Part shown: piece by piece, positions 63,965-64,000 of the stretch
Layout of the letters: each line of letters begins with the position of its first letter
Numbering within the stretch: position 1 is the first letter of the stretch
NCBI RefSeq assembly: GCF_014652855.1
Contig: NZ_BMZP01000003.1
Span: forward strand, 186,001-250,000
Reading direction: 5' to 3'
Origin: Novosphingobium pokkalii
GTDB lineage: Bacteria > Pseudomonadota > Alphaproteobacteria > Sphingomonadales > Sphingomonadaceae
Length of the DNA stretch: 64,000 bases
Program-made: the position numbers and the translations under genes
The notes under the pieces: model-generated
What the model was told of the DNA's origin: nothing
Databases searched by the model: none
The model's input: the letters and a program-made list of their open reading frames with translations, nothing else

Positions 63965-64000
63965 TCAGGCCTTCTTTTCGAACGCCACGGTGATCTTGAG
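63965..64000 (-). CDS. C-terminal end of an unidentified protein
   Basis: On the minus strand the last 11 codons of a gene (LKITVAFEKKA then TGA) enter from the window edge. The fragment is too short to identify. It is convergent with rpsD. Confidence 0.5.
   Translation of the reverse strand, partial: LKITVAFEKKA

Overview
The window is GC-rich alphaproteobacterial chromosome, most likely a sphingomonad close to Novosphingobium. This rests on the gene order (tpiA-secG-pyrG, ppiD-trpEGDC-moaC-moeA-lexA, carA-carB-greA, dnaG-rpoD, rpiB-glyA-nrdR), three TonB-dependent receptors, an alphaproteobacterial SOS box (GTTC-N7-GTTC) at lexA, a consensus EcfG general-stress promoter, and a De Ley-Doudoroff type galactose pathway. 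I see no rRNA, tRNA, CRISPR array, insertion sequence or prophage.

Layout. Positions 1-10,100 hold a catabolic island of unknown substrate: a ribokinase (cut by the window edge) with an MFS carrier on the minus strand; a divergent, tightly coupled operon of extradiol dioxygenase, amidohydrolase/deaminase, TauD-type dioxygenase and a second MFS carrier; a second TauD-type dioxygenase; and a divergent TonB receptor. A CTTG-N10-CAAG palindrome occurs in both divergent control regions. Positions 10,110-21,480 form a galactan/galactose locus: an exported GH53 endo-galactanase and a GH2 beta-galactosidase release galactose, a sodium symporter imports it, galactose dehydrogenase and a lactonase make galactonate, an IlvD/Edd-type dehydratase (in place of the usual DgoD) makes the 2-keto-3-deoxy acid, and DgoK and DgoA finish the route. 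A GntR/FadR regulator lies inside, and both divergent promoters carry a TATATGAT motif.

Positions 21,533-33,704 are housekeeping: pyrG, secG, tpiA, ppiD, the trp genes, an RNase H-like gene, moaC, moeA and lexA. Positions 34,052-41,934 hold an alcohol dehydrogenase, a pirin, a TonB receptor, a flavin reductase, a secreted orphan protein, and an HTH-RibB-degenerate RibA fusion followed by ribH. Positions 42,090-51,802 hold eno, a DUF883/holin-like envelope stress operon behind the EcfG promoter, a DUF4170 protein, greA, carB, carA and a YqeY protein. Positions 52,431-63,828 hold dnaG, rpoD, a TonB receptor, a DUF2059 protein, rpiB, glyA, nrdR, a TrmJ-like methyltransferase and rpsD.

The most unusual structure is at 51,826-52,429. 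A small DUF559 (Vsr-like) endonuclease gene is framed by 41-bp inverted repeats matching at 40 of 41 positions. The left repeat contains the gene's start codon, and a further half copy supplies the ribosome binding site of dnaG. A related inverted pair with only 6 bp between its arms lies between ribH and eno, and a second hairpin-repeat family lies upstream of rpsD. Functions are assigned from motifs read by eye; no database search was possible.
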